A DNA stretch of 64,000 bases from Argentina anserina. Taxonomy: Eukaryota; Streptophyta; Magnoliopsida; Rosales; Rosaceae. The stretch is taken from contig NC_065877.1 of the NCBI RefSeq assembly GCF_933775445.1, forward strand, positions 8,556,001 to 8,620,000. Reading direction: 5' to 3'. A program made the position numbers and the translations under genes. Below the pieces are notes generated by a model that saw only the letters and a program-made list of their open reading frames with translations, was not told the origin of the DNA and ran no database searches. Shown here one piece after another: positions 46,801-60,574 of this stretch (position 1 is the stretch's first letter; each line of letters opens with the position of its first letter).

Positions 46801-49478
46801 TTGCAAAGTGTGTTGACTATAGCTTCCTAATCATCACCAATATCACCATAACGTATTCAAGAATATGGTACATACATACGTACGTAATCAAAACTCGAAA
46901 GTTAACGCACACTTAGTATGTTTTTGGCTCAAAGCCAAACCCAATTTGTAATTAACTATAGCTAGTCGATGCGGAAGTTGACCGAAACAATTATGGATGT
47001 ATATATATAGTTGATTTAGTTTCAAGTTCTTATCATGGCTTTTTAGCACTGTAACCTGGGAATATATGAATATTAAGAGTATGAATGTTAACAAGTACTA
47101 ATTATGTTATGGTACGAGTAGTGATGGATCTAAGGTCTGAAAGATAGGTGAGTGAAATTTTTTTTTTTAAATGAAGAATGTTAAAATTTTTGGTAAGTTA
47201 AAACACCATTTTTACATAGTATACATAAAAAATCAAAAATTAAGGAGTCGTGTATAAAAATTTGAAGTGGACTGAAAAAAGAAAGTACAAGGCAATCTCC
47301 CAACACTCACCAAACCTACATAATAAGCTTCCTATATTTCATGAATTAGGAAAACAAAATTCAGAAAACATGATAAAAGTGTACTAATTTATGGGATTTT
47401 AAATGCCTGCAAGTACTAATAGTTCATCTTGGGAAGTAATCCAAGTTAGAATGTGTAGTTTTGTCTCACTGTTTGAAGTATTGTGGGTCAACAACAATTA
47501 TTTTCTTATAATTGATAACATATAATCAGTTCCAATTGAAAAAGAATAGAATTGCGATCAATTACAAACACTCGTCATATTTGTTTTAATTTTCTCTCTA
47601 CTTTCCTCCATTATCTACTTTTCAATCTCTCCTTATCTTTCTCAAAGTCCACCCAACAGAAAAAAAAAACACACACACACACAACTGACCCATTTAATTT
47701 TGCCGAGCTTCTGCTGGGACTGCTCTCTCTTAGGTTCGCCTTTGAGCACGAGGTTTTAGTACTTGATTAGTCTCATAGGTTTACTGGATTATTGGCCTTT
47801 GGGGTCGATTGCCCTAACTATATCCCTGAAGGCATGAACCTAGTTATAATGGTTAAGACTGGATTGACTGGAGATTAATTATCAACTAGGCATGGTCTTT
47901 GTCGGTGTTCTCACAACTTGGTCGGTTAATATATAGCCAAATATAAACAAAGCTCTGATCCTTATTACAAACATAGATATATAGGCCTTCTGGACAAAAA
48001 CATGCCAGTTAACATTAAAAATATGTTTCTGATTGTGCATGAAGTGTCACCTTCAAATCTCCCGCTTAACAAATTTTCCGAATAGTTTACCGGATGGGAA
48101 AAGGAAAGAAAAAAAAAACGTCAACTTGAGATCTATATTTTGTAGAATATACTTGATCTTTTACGACTCACGAGTTAAGTTCTATAGGCATTTAGTCAAG
48201 TCTTCACTCGAGACAATGGCAAATGGCATTTTAATTATTTGAGATTCGTAATCAAATTGGAAGTGATCAAACTTTTGGCCTTATTTCCCGAAATTCTTCT
48301 TAATAATTTTGTTTACAAAAGAATAAGTAAAAATAATAATAATAAATTTAGGCAGGAGACGAACTACCTAGTGTAGTTATTGGTTGAAGTGTAGAACAAC
48401 CAAACTTCATGCAGACATCGCAACTCATTATTACAACTAGCACAACTGCAAGCATAATACAAATAAATATAGCCTTGCATCTTAGCCTTGCTCTGTCTCC
48501 TCACAACAAAAGCTGGCACACGACCTCGACGAAAGAATACTCCGCCGCCGATGGAGTCGCCTTTACGGCTTTATCCACTATCTTTGTGCTGTGCTCACCA
48601 ATCTAATCTCCTAGATTGAAACCTAGAGAGAGAGGATGGCGCTGTAGAAACTCCCTGGGATGTCATCACACTCTTCTTCATGTGATTAATTAGTCAGTTA
48701 AAACGAAAAAATCAAAAAGAATTTTCTTAGGTACCATTAGTATATGGTACCTACATTCATAAATATAACTATAAATTTGTTGTTAGTGTGGTAAGATAAA
48801 TAATAATTTAAGTAATTATAGTTCTACTATATGTAATTACTCCACTTACAACATTTTACAAGTTTTTAAACAAATTGTTGTAATGATGATAATTTTATTT
48901 AATTATATGTAAATGTGTAAAATAAATATGACGATCCCGAAAGAAAAAACCTCTATCTAATTCACATTATTAATAGGGAAATTGATCATTGCACAAAGTA
49001 GGGCGAAAATTGCCATTAATTCTTTCTATTATATGAAGCATAGTTTGCACGAAATTATGGTGGTGACTTGGTGTATATATTAATATCCTGAAGAATGTCT
49101 CAAGGCGTTTGACGATTGCTGTGGCGGCCAAATAATTAGAATCAGTGCATGGAGCTTTTTAAAATGTGAATAACATTGAGAGTCCGGGACCAAGAAAATC
49201 AAATCTTTTGCCACATAAAACAAGCTTGTAGTAAGGTATACACATGCGATATTGGTCATGTTGAAAACAACAGTTTTTTGGTACTTGAATGTACACGCTT
49301 AGCGTGCTCTAAAATTCTTCAGATGCCTCTAGCTCTGTTGAAAAATGGGAAGAAGATTACTGAAATTACTATAAATAAATGGAAGACTTATCAATAAGAC
49401 TGTGAGATTAATTTACTAATTCAAAAGGAAGAGCACACTCCAGTTCATATAATATCTCATATTTGAAATTAGTTTTGG
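46801..49478. other. Intergenic, no gene seen
   Basis: Contains poly(A)/(AC)n tracts at 47659-47680. ORFs at 46888-47094, 47552-47770, 48033-48242, 48409-48606 and 49176-49397 have no recognisable domain or support. Confidence 0.5.
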
Positions 49479-51318
49479 TTTTTTTTAAATGAAAAGGAAA
49501 TTAAACAGAGCCACCCCTAGGGTACCCCACTGTGGAAAGATCAAGAAGAAGAGCAGAACCGGCCTGTGGAGGAATTCCATGCCAAGTAGTATGAGAGGTC
49601 AGAGAAAAGGCCAACTCTGGCAATGACGTCTACAAGGAAGTTAGATTCTCCAATGGCATGAGAAATTTTCACTTACTTGAATCTTCCAATGCAATCTTCA
49701 ATATCTCTAATGATATATTTAATTGACCACGGAGAAGGAGAGACATTCTGAGAGCAGCTGATAATCAGAGCAGAGTCACCTTCGATCTTAAGGGATTGGA
49801 TGTTTAAGTCTAGGGCTGCAAGTAAGCCATCCTTGAGAGCAAAGCTTTTAGCAACTGGAACCCAGTTTCGAGAACCAGAAATCAAGGGTTGGCTTGAAGA
49901 GCTTCGAATGACAAAGTCAACGGCAGCAGAAGTAGAGGAAACTGCACCATCGAAGTTGAGCTTATGCCAGTTAGCAGTTGGGGGAATCCATTTGATGATG
50001 TTATGATTGGCAGGCGCTAAGCTGGGAGTTCTTTTGTTGGCATTCCAATAGGTGGAGCCAATGGAAGCAGCATGTTGAATAGTAGCCTGAAAAGGTGTCG
50101 ACAGATCACTGAAAATAAGGTTGTTTCGAGCTTTCCAGATTTGCCAACATACCAACAAGCAATCTTCAGCAATGTGGGAGTTAGCCGAGTTCATAATGGA
50201 ATCAAGCCAAACTTCAAAGGAAGTGGAAGAGGCCTGGCTAGGAACATGAGGAGTTGCATCCCACACCGCTTTAGCATAAGATCACGAGCTAAAGAGGTGG
50301 TTAATGTCTTCAGGCCCTGCAAGGCAAAGAGTTCTAGTTTTTAGTTTACCCCTAATAAGTAACAAAGCAAAAATCTTTACTTTGGGGGGGGGGGGATATT
50401 TAGCTTCCAATTTTTCTTTAGAGTCTCAGCTCTAGAATGACTTGGAGACTAGTACTGCAAATTAGTCGCAGATTTAATGCTAAACAAACCATTAGGAGCA
50501 GGACCCCAAACAAATTTGTCATTGTAGTTGTTCAAATGAATATTTAGAGAGGTAATTTCATCAATGATGTCTTGGTCAAGATGCATATCAAGCTTATTGA
50601 TATTCCAAGCATTATTTGAAATGTAATCTGCTATACATTCATCTAAATTGATATGAGGTCTAGAGGATGGAAAAACAAGATCAATTAAAGAGTGGTCAAA
50701 AACCCAATTGAAGGTCCAAAACATAATATCCTTACCATTTCCAACAATCCATTCTAGAGGAGAGTAATTCTCCAGCATCAAGAATTCCTCTCCAAGCCAA
50801 GGAATGGTTGGCACACTTCTTATGTTCAAAGAAGGATTTTTTCCGAAGATATTTCTTGCTAACAATTTCATCCCCCAATTAGTTTTATTGGTGAGTATTT
50901 TCCAACCTAACTTCACTAACACTACATTATTGAAATAACTGGGAGGTCTAAATCCAAGCCCTCCCAAATCATTAGGTAAACATACTTGATCCCAAGCCAC
51001 TGGGGGAGAATAACTCTTTCCCCAAAAGAAATCTCTCATATTTTTGTCTAAAGCTTTTAAAGTCTTCTTAGGGCATTTAAAGCAAGAGAGGGTGTGGTTT
51101 GGAATAGCTGTAGCATTGGCCTACAACAAAGTCAGTTTTCCAGCTCTAGAGAGACTGTCACTCTTCCAAGAACCAAGTCTCTTAGTAACTTTGATAATAA
51201 GTTCTTTAGCATTCATGAGATCTTTCCAGAAAACAATATTATGCACACCCAAATACTTCCCAATAGTAGATCTATGGCTAAGAGCAAGAGAATTGGAAAT
51301 AGCCACTTTTAAACTAAC
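49479..51318 (-). pseudogene. LINE (L1-type) ORF2 fragment, 5'-truncated
   Basis: Minus-strand frames in order. 51306-51121 (STIGKYLGVHNIVFWKDL, LGSWKSDSLSRAGKLTLL) is the region after the RT active site. 51039-50449 (MRDFFWGK, PVAWDQVCLPNDLGGLGF, VWGPAPNGLFSIKSA) is the zf-RVT region. 50266-49673 is an RNase H-like domain (WHKLNFDGAVSS, LKIEGDSALI). The usual AExxAL glutamate of the RNase H is replaced by Lys in AKSFALKDG. Sequence after the stop still reads ISHAIGESNFLVDVIARVG, so the stop is premature. A T-run at 49479-49486 is the poly(A) tail. The endonuclease and RT core are missing; the fragment abuts the Copia-2 LTR. Confidence 0.85.
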
Positions 51319-51322
51319 GTTT

Positions 51323-51517
51323 TATTACAGAACAATGTAATACGCATCAAATAGGAAGAAACATCATCTTTATTCATTGATAAGGATGTCTTATATATAT
51401 GCATTACATTGAATATCTCGTAGGTTCATGGGTTATATATCATTCCTTATCTAGACTAACATATACTAATTAGGACAAAATACACGTGAAGATTATGAAG
51501 ATAATTCTCCTACAACA
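51323..51517 (-). repeat. 3' LTR of Copia-2
   Basis: Begins TGTTGTAGGAG on the minus strand after the purine tract. Upstream (51518-51690) is a copia-type 3' untranslated region with GGGGGAG (minus strand) near 51679-51685. Confidence 0.7.
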
Positions 51518-51699
51518 CTCTCTCTTGTATCGCGATCCTAATGTGTTATGGTGCAATACTGTTGCCTTGGTAAAAACCTTGCCAATCAAAACAAAAACCT
51601 CTTGGGTAAAATAAAAGTTTGGTCGAAGGGAAAAGAGCACAACACACCAACTACAGTTGAAGATAACATGTGGTATAGACTCCCCCTGAAATTTCCAAA

Positions 51700-52600
51700 A
51701 CAACTCCTCATGATTGGTAACTTAATCTTAGAGTATAGATAGATAACGTATACGAACGCTCTTCACGTTCTTCAAAAGTAGCAATGATTCAATGATTTGA
51801 ATATCAAATATTACCTAACATTCTTAAATAAAAAATGTAAACTTATCCATACATGGATCAAAAGAAAGAGAATTGCATGACAACTCAAAACAAAAGTTTG
51901 CAATGAAAAACAGATTCACGCGTGGTATGACATTTACGCACTTAAATAGTCATAACTTCTTCGATACAATAGGTATGGAAAATTGTTATACATTGTAAAA
52001 AGTAGACACCAGTAGCTTTCTAATGATATATGGTTCACAACGTAGTTAGTTCTGAGCTGATCACAAAGCTCAGTCGAACTTGACTCAGCTACAGTTTTCG
52101 GACAGATCTGTCCTATTTTACTAAAACAGCTATATCTCATTTAGTATAATAGATATGATCGAATAGTTGATGTTCCTGGAAATTATACACAGATATTTCC
52201 AATGATACTAAATTCACAATTTCCCAATGAATGAGTTGCCCTATAGGACCTGTGGAAATTGACATACGAATTTTGGCAGATTCTGAAATTGCTTCATTAA
52301 AGTGTCTTTTGTGTTGGGATATATGATTTGATGTCATAAACATGCTGTAATCAAGCATTGACATGTGTGTGGGTGCACTCAACCATTATCTTGGTATTAC
52401 GAGTTTAAACCGAATGAGATGTCGAGTCAAGTATATTACAACAAGTACATGCGTACACATATCATACTTAAATATGGAGAGTTTCATCTCTTAAGACTTA
52501 TCATCGCTTAAAAGGAGGAAACACGTCTTCTCCTGACTTCAACTAATTCATGGAATACTTGTAGGCATTAGTTTAACGTCCTTAGTGTTTTTAGCCAACT
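51700..52600 (-). other. Unreadable interior of Copia-2
   Basis: The position is where RT and RNase H of the 52.8-kb integrase would be expected, but I find no motifs. The short ORFs at 51934-52140 and 52137-52382 show no copia residues. Confidence 0.3.
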
Positions 52601-52619
52601 GATGAATAACATTATTAAA

Positions 52620-53450
52620 ATAACGAACATCACTTTCGAGACCTAGTGTTCTCAAGATCTTTTCATTCTAAGTATAGCTACATGCAATATTGCATATCCC
52701 CAGACAATTATGGGTAAATTACTTATGCATAATGAGGGTCCTAGCTATAAGCTATAACTATTAAATTGTCGCTCATGCTCATCCATTCATGCAGAATGAA
52801 TATGGGGTTACGGGGATGTCCAATCCTGGTTATGCAATAAAAAGTCTTTGAAGTGAATTATCTTGCATTGTCAGGGTGATGTGCTCTGAGTTTTGAGCAA
52901 TGAGCTTCGTAAAGCAGCATTTGACTCTTAGTTCATCAAGAAAGCAGCATTTGACTCTTAATTCATCAAGAGTCCATCACACTTTATTTTAATATCCCTA
53001 CCTTTATCAAGTTAACGCGCTCCGTGGTCTAGATGAACTTGAATTAGGTTAAAACCAATCCATTCAGGATCTTTATCTATATCTCTTATCTTAGTCCCAA
53101 TAGAGATGATATGTGACCACAAACTGCAAATTTTCAGTTGTTTTGGAAACCACCTAACTGACAAGGTATTATGAGAACAAACCGTCTCATATTTGATTCC
53201 AGGACAATTTGTCAGAGAGTTTGCGCCATAAGGTGAGTCTAAACTTTTCTATTTCTCACTACGCCTAAGAAAAGGTATAACCGATAGGGTTTACATGTGC
53301 GGTATTGACATTACCTGACCAATGCCCTATCTCTTTCTTAAAACTGGATCATACGGTTTTTCGGGAGGCTGTCGCGGCGACATGAGTCAATCATCACCAT
53401 CATGTAGGCCAATCTACAATGTTAGAATTTTGCTTCAACAAAGTATGTAT
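52620..53450 (-). pseudogene. pol: Decayed copia integrase region
   Basis: The minus strand from 52744 to 52681 aligns with the Copia-1 integrase at 6088-6151 over most positions (shared run GGATATGCAATATTGCA with one difference). Upstream at 52935-52890 the words encode FTKLIAQ, matching FVKLLAQ of Copia-1. Around 53040-53010 the bases resemble the STRWSHVALL segment, and GAG-pre-integrase-like bases lie near 53400. The frame is wholly lost. A 28-bp direct duplication (AAAGCAGCATTTGACTCTTA) sits at 52913-52970. Confidence 0.5.
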
Positions 53451-54850
53451 GGTTTGACATCAAACTTATTCAACATCGTCATTCTTCGAGATCTCTCATT
53501 TGGATTAGTATTGACATTGAGACGTTCCCCAATGATAACCATCATCCAAGAAAACAGACGATTGAGTATCATCGATCATAGATTAAGTTGTGTCATAACT
53601 CGCAATCAACAAGTATTATCGAACCAAGTGGTCTCTCTACACTTTTGTAAGAGTCATGACCTAGTGACACCATCTACCACATTTGTGGAGTCACCACGTC
53701 ACCAACAAAGAGTGACTACATGCCCATATGTCGGACATTAATTCTTATAGGCATAATTACAACATATATCTCTAAGCTCATCACTTCTATTTGTAGGACT
53801 ATTAGGAATATGATAAGGCACATGGGAGTGATGGGACAAACCACGACAAAACCAAATCATTGAACTTGAACAAACTTGTTTTTTTTCTCCCCTTAATAAT
53901 GAGGAGACTGGCTCATCAAAAGTGACTAAACGAGATCCATTTTAAGGTCTTTATATAAGCAGACATAGGTGGAAGTTCATGTCTTATTCAAAGACAAAAT
54001 TCAACATCAAATAACCCATCATTATGCGCTTATGGAAGCGCAATTTGGCACATAAAATATGTGGACGATAATCCGTTAACAAGCATGCATATTGTTAGAC
54101 TTGAAACACTAACATGCGAATCGTTACAACCGTAATGTCAATGATGGTGGTATAAATGGATACCATAAAATAAGACATGCTACAAGCTGTAACTTATGGG
54201 TCGAATTGTTGGTTCATTGGAAGCCTAGACACATCAACGACCAATACTGAACCTAAGTTTTACACTTCCTTGAATGATTCACTGACTTTCCAAACCCCGA
54301 ATGTTACAAAATTTTAAGAGCAAGTAAACATGGGTGTTAGGAATCCAAACTGGTCTCATTGCCGTAACCGATCAGAAAGGCACCGAACCAGCCGGAATAC
54401 TCGCCAGAGGTCAGTGACCACTTGTGTCGAACGTTTCACCATGTTCCAAGTCTCTAAATGCCCTCAAAATTTGTGAGTATGTAGCCTTGAATGTTAGAAA
54501 TCGGTGCAGCAAGTAACACCTCAATAGCCCACCGAAAAGTAGGTGAACCAGTCCTCACAATAACAAGTCCGCAATCTATAAATCCTAAAATTTTAGGCTT
54601 TTTCAAATTTTATCATTGTTTAGGTGCTTCATAACATCTAAGTGTTACGGTTTGGGTTTAACCATGATATATGTAATAACATAAGATATTTTAGCCTCAA
54701 AGTGCTAATTTAGGCTTCCATCTTATTTCTCATTCTCTTTAGCGTATGAGAGTGTATGCCACTCTTAAATTTTCTTAAAGAATAGGTTTAGAGATTGAGC
54801 ATAGTCTATGAAAGATCATAGAGGGGGCTTACGCACTTGTTAACGCATAG
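53451..54850 (-). other. Interior of Copia-2, not resolved
   Basis: The sequence has the look of decayed retroelement DNA, but I cannot match it to a domain. The 139-residue plus-strand ORF at 53322-53741 is antisense to the element. Confidence 0.3.
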
Positions 54851-54899
54851 ATTATGTCTCCATTATGTTTGAGGAATTATATTGATCTATATAACATCT

Positions 54900-55240
54900 T
54901 TGCTCAAAAGAATAGCCTAAACGAGTCATCGATTCATTATTCGGAATCATAGTATCATGAAAGAATACAATTCACACTTTCTCAACTCTTGAGATGCGCT
55001 CCGCCATTAGAAGCGATACATAATAACTTCTTTCACAATGAGTTTCTAGGTGATACACGTTGGCATAAGTATTGCCTTCAAGTAGCTTATCGTCTCACCA
55101 ATTTTTATGTATGGTATCATTGTGAATTCATCAACGTAGACAACCACTATGATAAAAACTATTTTCATAGGTTCAATTGCTCTCTTGATGCATAAAAGCA
55201 TGTGACTTGAATCATAATGCCATAAGACATATAAACTTGA
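54900..55240 (-). pseudogene. pol: Decayed copia reverse transcriptase region
   Basis: The minus strand from about 55155 reads VVVYVDEFTMIPYIK, then ETISYLKA. This corresponds to VVVYVDDMNIIG and ETTSYLKS in Copia-1 (7627-7700), with the second Asp of the YVDD box changed to Glu. Stops follow. Confidence 0.6.
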
Positions 55241-57198
55241 GCACTAAACCACTATTTGATTCTTTTGTGATGATCTAATCATCGTAGTCACAATGGATTA
55301 AAATACGAAATCCACTAATAACTTTATGTTCTTCCAGCTATGCACTCAATGTCTCGTTTTAACATATTCATAAATAAGAATATACAAACAAGTAATCTTA
55401 TGTTAAAACATATAAACATCACAATATAAAGCTTAGCAAGTGCACTGATATAGTCTCAAATGGCCACTTAACGTTACCTAAGGGTTTTAGACCCTCAAAC
55501 GCCATTCACGAGTGATTTTGACATGCAAATATCATGCATATATACACCATAGATCCAAATATAAGGATCAGTGTTGCCTGGGCATACCAAAAAGGGTTGC
55601 CGGCTTAAAAAAAATAGAGCTAAAATAGCTAGGAGTTCATGAGGAGGCTGTGCGAGGGGGCTGCGGGGAGCCGTGTAGGGGTCCTACGGGGAGGGCATGC
55701 ATAGGGTCTGCTGGTGCTCGCATGGGGGATTGTTGGGGGCTTTGCAGGGGCCACATGATGCCTAGGGGGGCCGAGACAAGAGTTTGACCAATCTATTAAT
55801 GTATTAGGAGTAAAACTAGACGACGGATGGAACATATTGGCAATACTGCCAAGGCCATAACTCGCGAACCTGTTATAGTTTGTCACTCCCTTAATCTTGT
55901 ACGAGTATTAGTCCAATTCTAACTTTGTATAAAACATCACCATATTTTGAAATGGTGGGATATAAAGTGCATTACATGGCATGTAACACTACAAATGATC
56001 ATCAAAATAAGGTGGAAACATGTCATAACAAGACATCAATCGAGGCATCATCATGCCAATGAGACATATATATGCTTCAACCAGCATTGTCGGTTTGAAA
56101 TAAAGCCGAGAGCAAATACTCATCGCTCGGAGTCCTTCGGTGTTTTGCAATGCTAGGTTGCAAAATGTTGATCAAAATCAAATAGATGATGACCTAATCC
56201 ACCAAAGATTATGGAGAACTAAAACAAATGTGTAATAACAACATCAAAGATCATATAAGTGTGCATTGCACCATACAAAGATAGTGTCAACCTGACTTAT
56301 GCCACAATTAAAACTGTGGGTTTATGTAGGTGGTGCCATGTAGTATGTAATGCGTTACATTGCATTAACAAATTGCTTTTAGTAATGAAACCATAATTGC
56401 ATCGAGACATTCTTGTATGTTCATTTGTTTGAACTACATGAGAATATTTCAGCCAATAATTGGATTGAGATCTTAACCATGAATCAATTATTGATGCATC
56501 AAATAAGTAACATTAGTCACATAAACTTAGGAATAAACATATATATAGTCATTCAGACAATTAACCGAAGCATTTATGCTTCATTATTTTCTTTTAACAA
56601 CCGCAATGTATAATTGCTTTTGTATCCGTGTAATAGTGATAAGATATTCTCATATTCTTTCATATAATGAGTGTCTTGTTTCAAGAACTTCTCATATCTC
56701 GCTCTTATATATTTTGACCATAATGTTTCTGTCTTTCAATGAAACGATGTTGCACCAAAAGAAATTAATCTGGACTAGGTGCATAAACACATTGTAATAT
56801 TAGGCGCATGTTGTGGTCAACAAGAGGGAAGATTCATTATGTATCAATATACAATACATCTTCCAAGTACTGAATTGTAGGTCAAGCCCCAAATTATGAT
56901 AACTCAATACAATAAACCGTGAGAAATCATGACAATGATATAAGTGATAATTTCCGTCACAAACCAATAGTGCAAGCGACAAGTTCAGTCGTAAACTGAT
57001 GTTTGTCCCTTTTTTTCAAACATGTAGCTACACTCAACGGCTACGGATGGTAACAGCGGAACTCCCTGTATGCTACCTGAGAAGCGAAAGAATCAGGTTG
57101 AAAATGAAAGGGAGGTTGAAAGTCCCTAATGAAAGACACAATTTTGAAGAATTAAAATTGCACGAAAGCAACAACGTTAATTAAAACATACTTGGTTG
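55241..57198. other. Interior of Copia-2, not resolved
   Basis: No domain recognised. A G-rich block on the plus strand (55630-55790) stands out by composition. Short ORFs at 55947-57184 have no support. Confidence 0.35.
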
Positions 57199-59625
57199 TG
57201 TCACAACCCCAAAATTTCGAGTGATAAAAATTCGAATTCGAAGCCATGATAACTCTAAAACAATCTCAATTATAATGAAATCATCTTACAACAACAGTGT
57301 ATCGAAACTAAGTTCATAGTATGACTCAGTTGACTTGAAATACTAGTTTATACACTCAAGTATTAAAACAATTGGAAATGTAATATTCATTCAATCCACA
57401 CCACAACCAGAGGAAGGAAACCCTCAGTAATCCTCCGAGTAAGCTCTCCGAGGATGCTAATTCTCACATGCAGGACTATCCTCTACACCATTGATTTGGT
57501 GCACAAGGATTGTAAACACAAACCCGGTAAGATTTGCAGCCTGTATGAGTAAACCAACATTATAACATACATCACATACAAATGAAATATAACATGTAAC
57601 ATTTTAAGACATGTGTACTCATAAGACACTAGACCGCCCATTTGGTTACCCAATATTATTTAAAAATATGTTTACTCATGAGACACTGGGCAACCTATAT
57701 GTTACCCAATATCATTTTAAACAAGAGTACTCATGAGACCTAGGCAACCTATCTGTTACCCCTCATACAGTACACCGGCAGACAGACTAGAGCTCTAACT
57801 GATCGTAACCGACATCCGGCCAAGGCTTGGTTCCGATTTAATGCTAACAACGTCCGAAGACCAGAAAATATTTTAGCAAGACTCAATGTTAAAACCATGT
57901 ACAATATAACAATCCACACATGTTTATGTACTACAACCAAGCGACTCTTGCACAACAATAAATATATAGTCACTTCAATAATCCGTTATACTGAAAGGTA
58001 CGTTATCTCCCTTCAAGTCCCATCCGCCACAATTATAACAATTCACACATGTTTATGTACTACAACCAAGCGACTCTTGCACAATAATATATATATATAG
58101 TCACTCCAATAATCTGTTATACCGGAAGGTACGTATCTCCCTTCCAGTCTCATCCGCCACAATTAATCGCAAATAATACAATCTCATAATTTAAATAAAC
58201 ACCATAACATTATATAGTATAACAACTCATATATATGTATCGTATTTACCATTTTCGTACACATACACAACCCACTATATTATATAGATGTCACAGTTCA
58301 CTCTTTTTAAGAAATTATAAATATGAGTCACCGCCAAGGGTAGACTTGTCATCATGAGATCTACTCAGCTTATTTCCTGTGTGCAACTTCTACGTAACCG
58401 AGAGCGATTCCCTCACTCATTTCATCGGTCTCCTAATAGCATGATAAAGTGCTTAGAAAACGACCCGTAAACCAACAGGTGATTATTAATTACAGTAAAA
58501 ACATTGTTCACGAAAACACTGCACATGAAACTACTGTTCACGCGCTGCTGCAAAACCGTGTGTGTGACTCACGTGCCACACTCCGGCAGCCGCGCACAGC
58601 GCTCTCGCGCCGCCCACAGTAGCCGCGTATGCTCACACGCCGTTAAACCAGCCGCGCGTGACCTCACTCGCAGCCCCCAAAACCAATCAATTTCCTTCCT
58701 ACACCTTCCTAGGCCTATTTCCTAGTCCTCGCTGCCCTCATTTGCTCCCACGTGCCGCCTAGACGGCAGCACGCGCAGCACCACCACCTCAGCTCAAACT
58801 TCATCAAATCAACAAACTTCTAACATTAAAGATGAAGATCATGATGACTAGATCATAACCATACCTTTAATTCGCCCCAAGTCGGCCGGAGACCGCCGGA
58901 ATCGCCGCTGCAAGATCCCGGATCGGGGATTGAAGATCATAACTGAAATGGCTCGATTCGAGCTTCAAACCACATGGGATCAGAGTCAAAGGTAGGAATG
59001 ACCACGGAAGGAAGGGTCGCAAGCTCCGTCGTCGCCGGAGATAGAGGCATCGATCGATGGTGGAGACTATCGAGCTTGCTGCTCCGTGCTCGATGTTTTG
59101 CTCGTCGTGGGCCGTGGCTCAATCGAGAGAGAATGGAGAGGCGGAGAGAATGACACTAGTGGTGCTCTGATTAGCGGTCGAACTGCCTAGTTCCGGGACG
59201 GAGAAAATTTCTGAAAAAAAAAACCGGGGTCGGGTGAGAAGAGAGAGAAGCTGGAGAAAAAAATTTTGGTTTTGGAAAGTTTCCAAAAAATGTCCTTTTA
59301 TAGCATTCCAAAATCGGAAACCAAACTTCTGTTGCTAACAACTTTCACATACGACGATCGATTAGGGTCTGTCGCGTGTCCACAAACTCGTATCGACGGG
59401 CTCTACAACTTCTATGAAGAATATTTTTCAGAGATGAACGACGGAATAAAAGTCAACTCTCCAGACACAGAAAACGTAACGTTTTTCAACTTAAATTTCC
59501 GAAATCAGTTTCGTTTCGCAAAGAAATCGATGAGAAATCTGAATCAATGCGATTACTCGAATTACCAAGCTTAATAATTTACAAGAAATGATACAAATTT
59601 AAACCCGAAAATTCGGGGTATTACA
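57199..59625 (-). mobile_element. Solo LTR, Ty3/gypsy chromovirus type (2.4 kb)
   Basis: On the minus strand it starts TGTAATACCCCGAATTTTC and ends TTTTGGGGTTGTGACA, the LTR ends typical of plant Tekay/Del-type chromoviruses. The flanks GGTTG (57194-57198) and AGTTG (59626-59630) agree at four of five bases. There is no internal region or second LTR, so it is a product of LTR-LTR recombination. It sits inside Copia-2 and is younger. It contains tandem duplications at 57600-57770 and 57895-58160. ORFs such as 58504-58725 are not genes. Confidence 0.8.
57895..58160. repeat. Two-copy tandem duplication in the solo LTR
   Basis: A unit of about 135 bp starting ATATAACAATCCACACATG is present twice, with the second copy showing a TA expansion. 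A shorter unit (ACTCATGAGACACTGGGCAA type, about 60 bp) is present three times at 57600-57770. Confidence 0.8.
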
Positions 59626-59829
59626 AGTTGTTCTCTAAATAAACAACGTATACATGTTGCTCTTGCTGAATTTCACGGTCATGCTTGAATCCACGAATAT
59701 ACGTCCTGGAGCTCTTGTCATTTGATTTCGTATCGTCATGTGATAAATTTCACTTAAATGAAAACATATGGTTAGTTTAAATTCATCACATAAATAAAAA
59801 CAATCAAATTAAAATAAGGTTATTGTAAC

Positions 59830-60330
59830 AGTGACGGTAAAACAAACTTTTACCTAGGACAAAATTACCATGCCCCAAATTACTAATTTAACCGAGGGGT
59901 AAAAATTTCTCTTTGTCTTCGTCGTAGACTAGTCAGAGAATATAGATCGGGTCGGACGCAGCGGTGCTCCAGCTAGGAGGAGGCTCGACGAGCGTCGAGG
60001 TCAAGGGCCTGAGGTCCGATTTGGAAGCAGTTATGTCGTTGGAAAATTGTCGTCGCCTGGGCTGCGACGCTGGGTCGATTTCGATCCAGTTTTAAACCGG
60101 AACCAATTCGGGTTCGAGCGGAGGCCGGAGTACTGGGTTGCGACACCAAAGGCTGGGTCATGCGCATCTTTTGTCGTTGTCGTCACAAGGTGGTGCTGAA
60201 GGTTGGGTCGCACGCAGTGACTTGGGCATCACAAGGGGGAGGGGCGGTGTTGAGATGTTGTGCCGGTCTTGGAGATCGGAGAAGGGTGCCCATATAAAAA
60301 ATTTGGGTGCCCAAGAAACAAAACGATTTC
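59830..60330. other. GC-rich block of unknown origin inside Copia-2
   Basis: The composition changes sharply from the AT-rich surroundings to GC-rich. Frames are open on both strands for about 60 codons (59973-60344), without a recognised family. It could be a captured gene fragment or another insertion. Confidence 0.3.
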
Positions 60331-60574
60331 CCTCATTTTTTTAAGTCTTTTCTGCCTTTTTTTTTCAGGTGGAGGAATTTTTTTTCAGCCATCTTTTGCT
60401 GAAATCTTTTCATGGCAGAAGGAATTTTTCAGCTTCTATGTCAAATTATTTTTCATGAGATAATGAATTTTGCGTCTTCTTTTGTCGAATTATTTGCATG
60501 ACAGAAGGAATTATTTTTCAAAAATTAGAGTTTAGACCTAGGAACTCATGGTTAGAACTACGTGCTGATAACTT

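Noticed and set aside
53322..53741. 139-residue plus-strand ORF
   Set aside because: It is antisense to decayed copia pol sequence and has no recognisable motif.
57199..59625. Coding genes in the GC-richer 58.5-59.6 kb part
   Set aside because: The stretch lies wholly within a solo LTR with typical chromovirus ends, so the ORFs are incidental.
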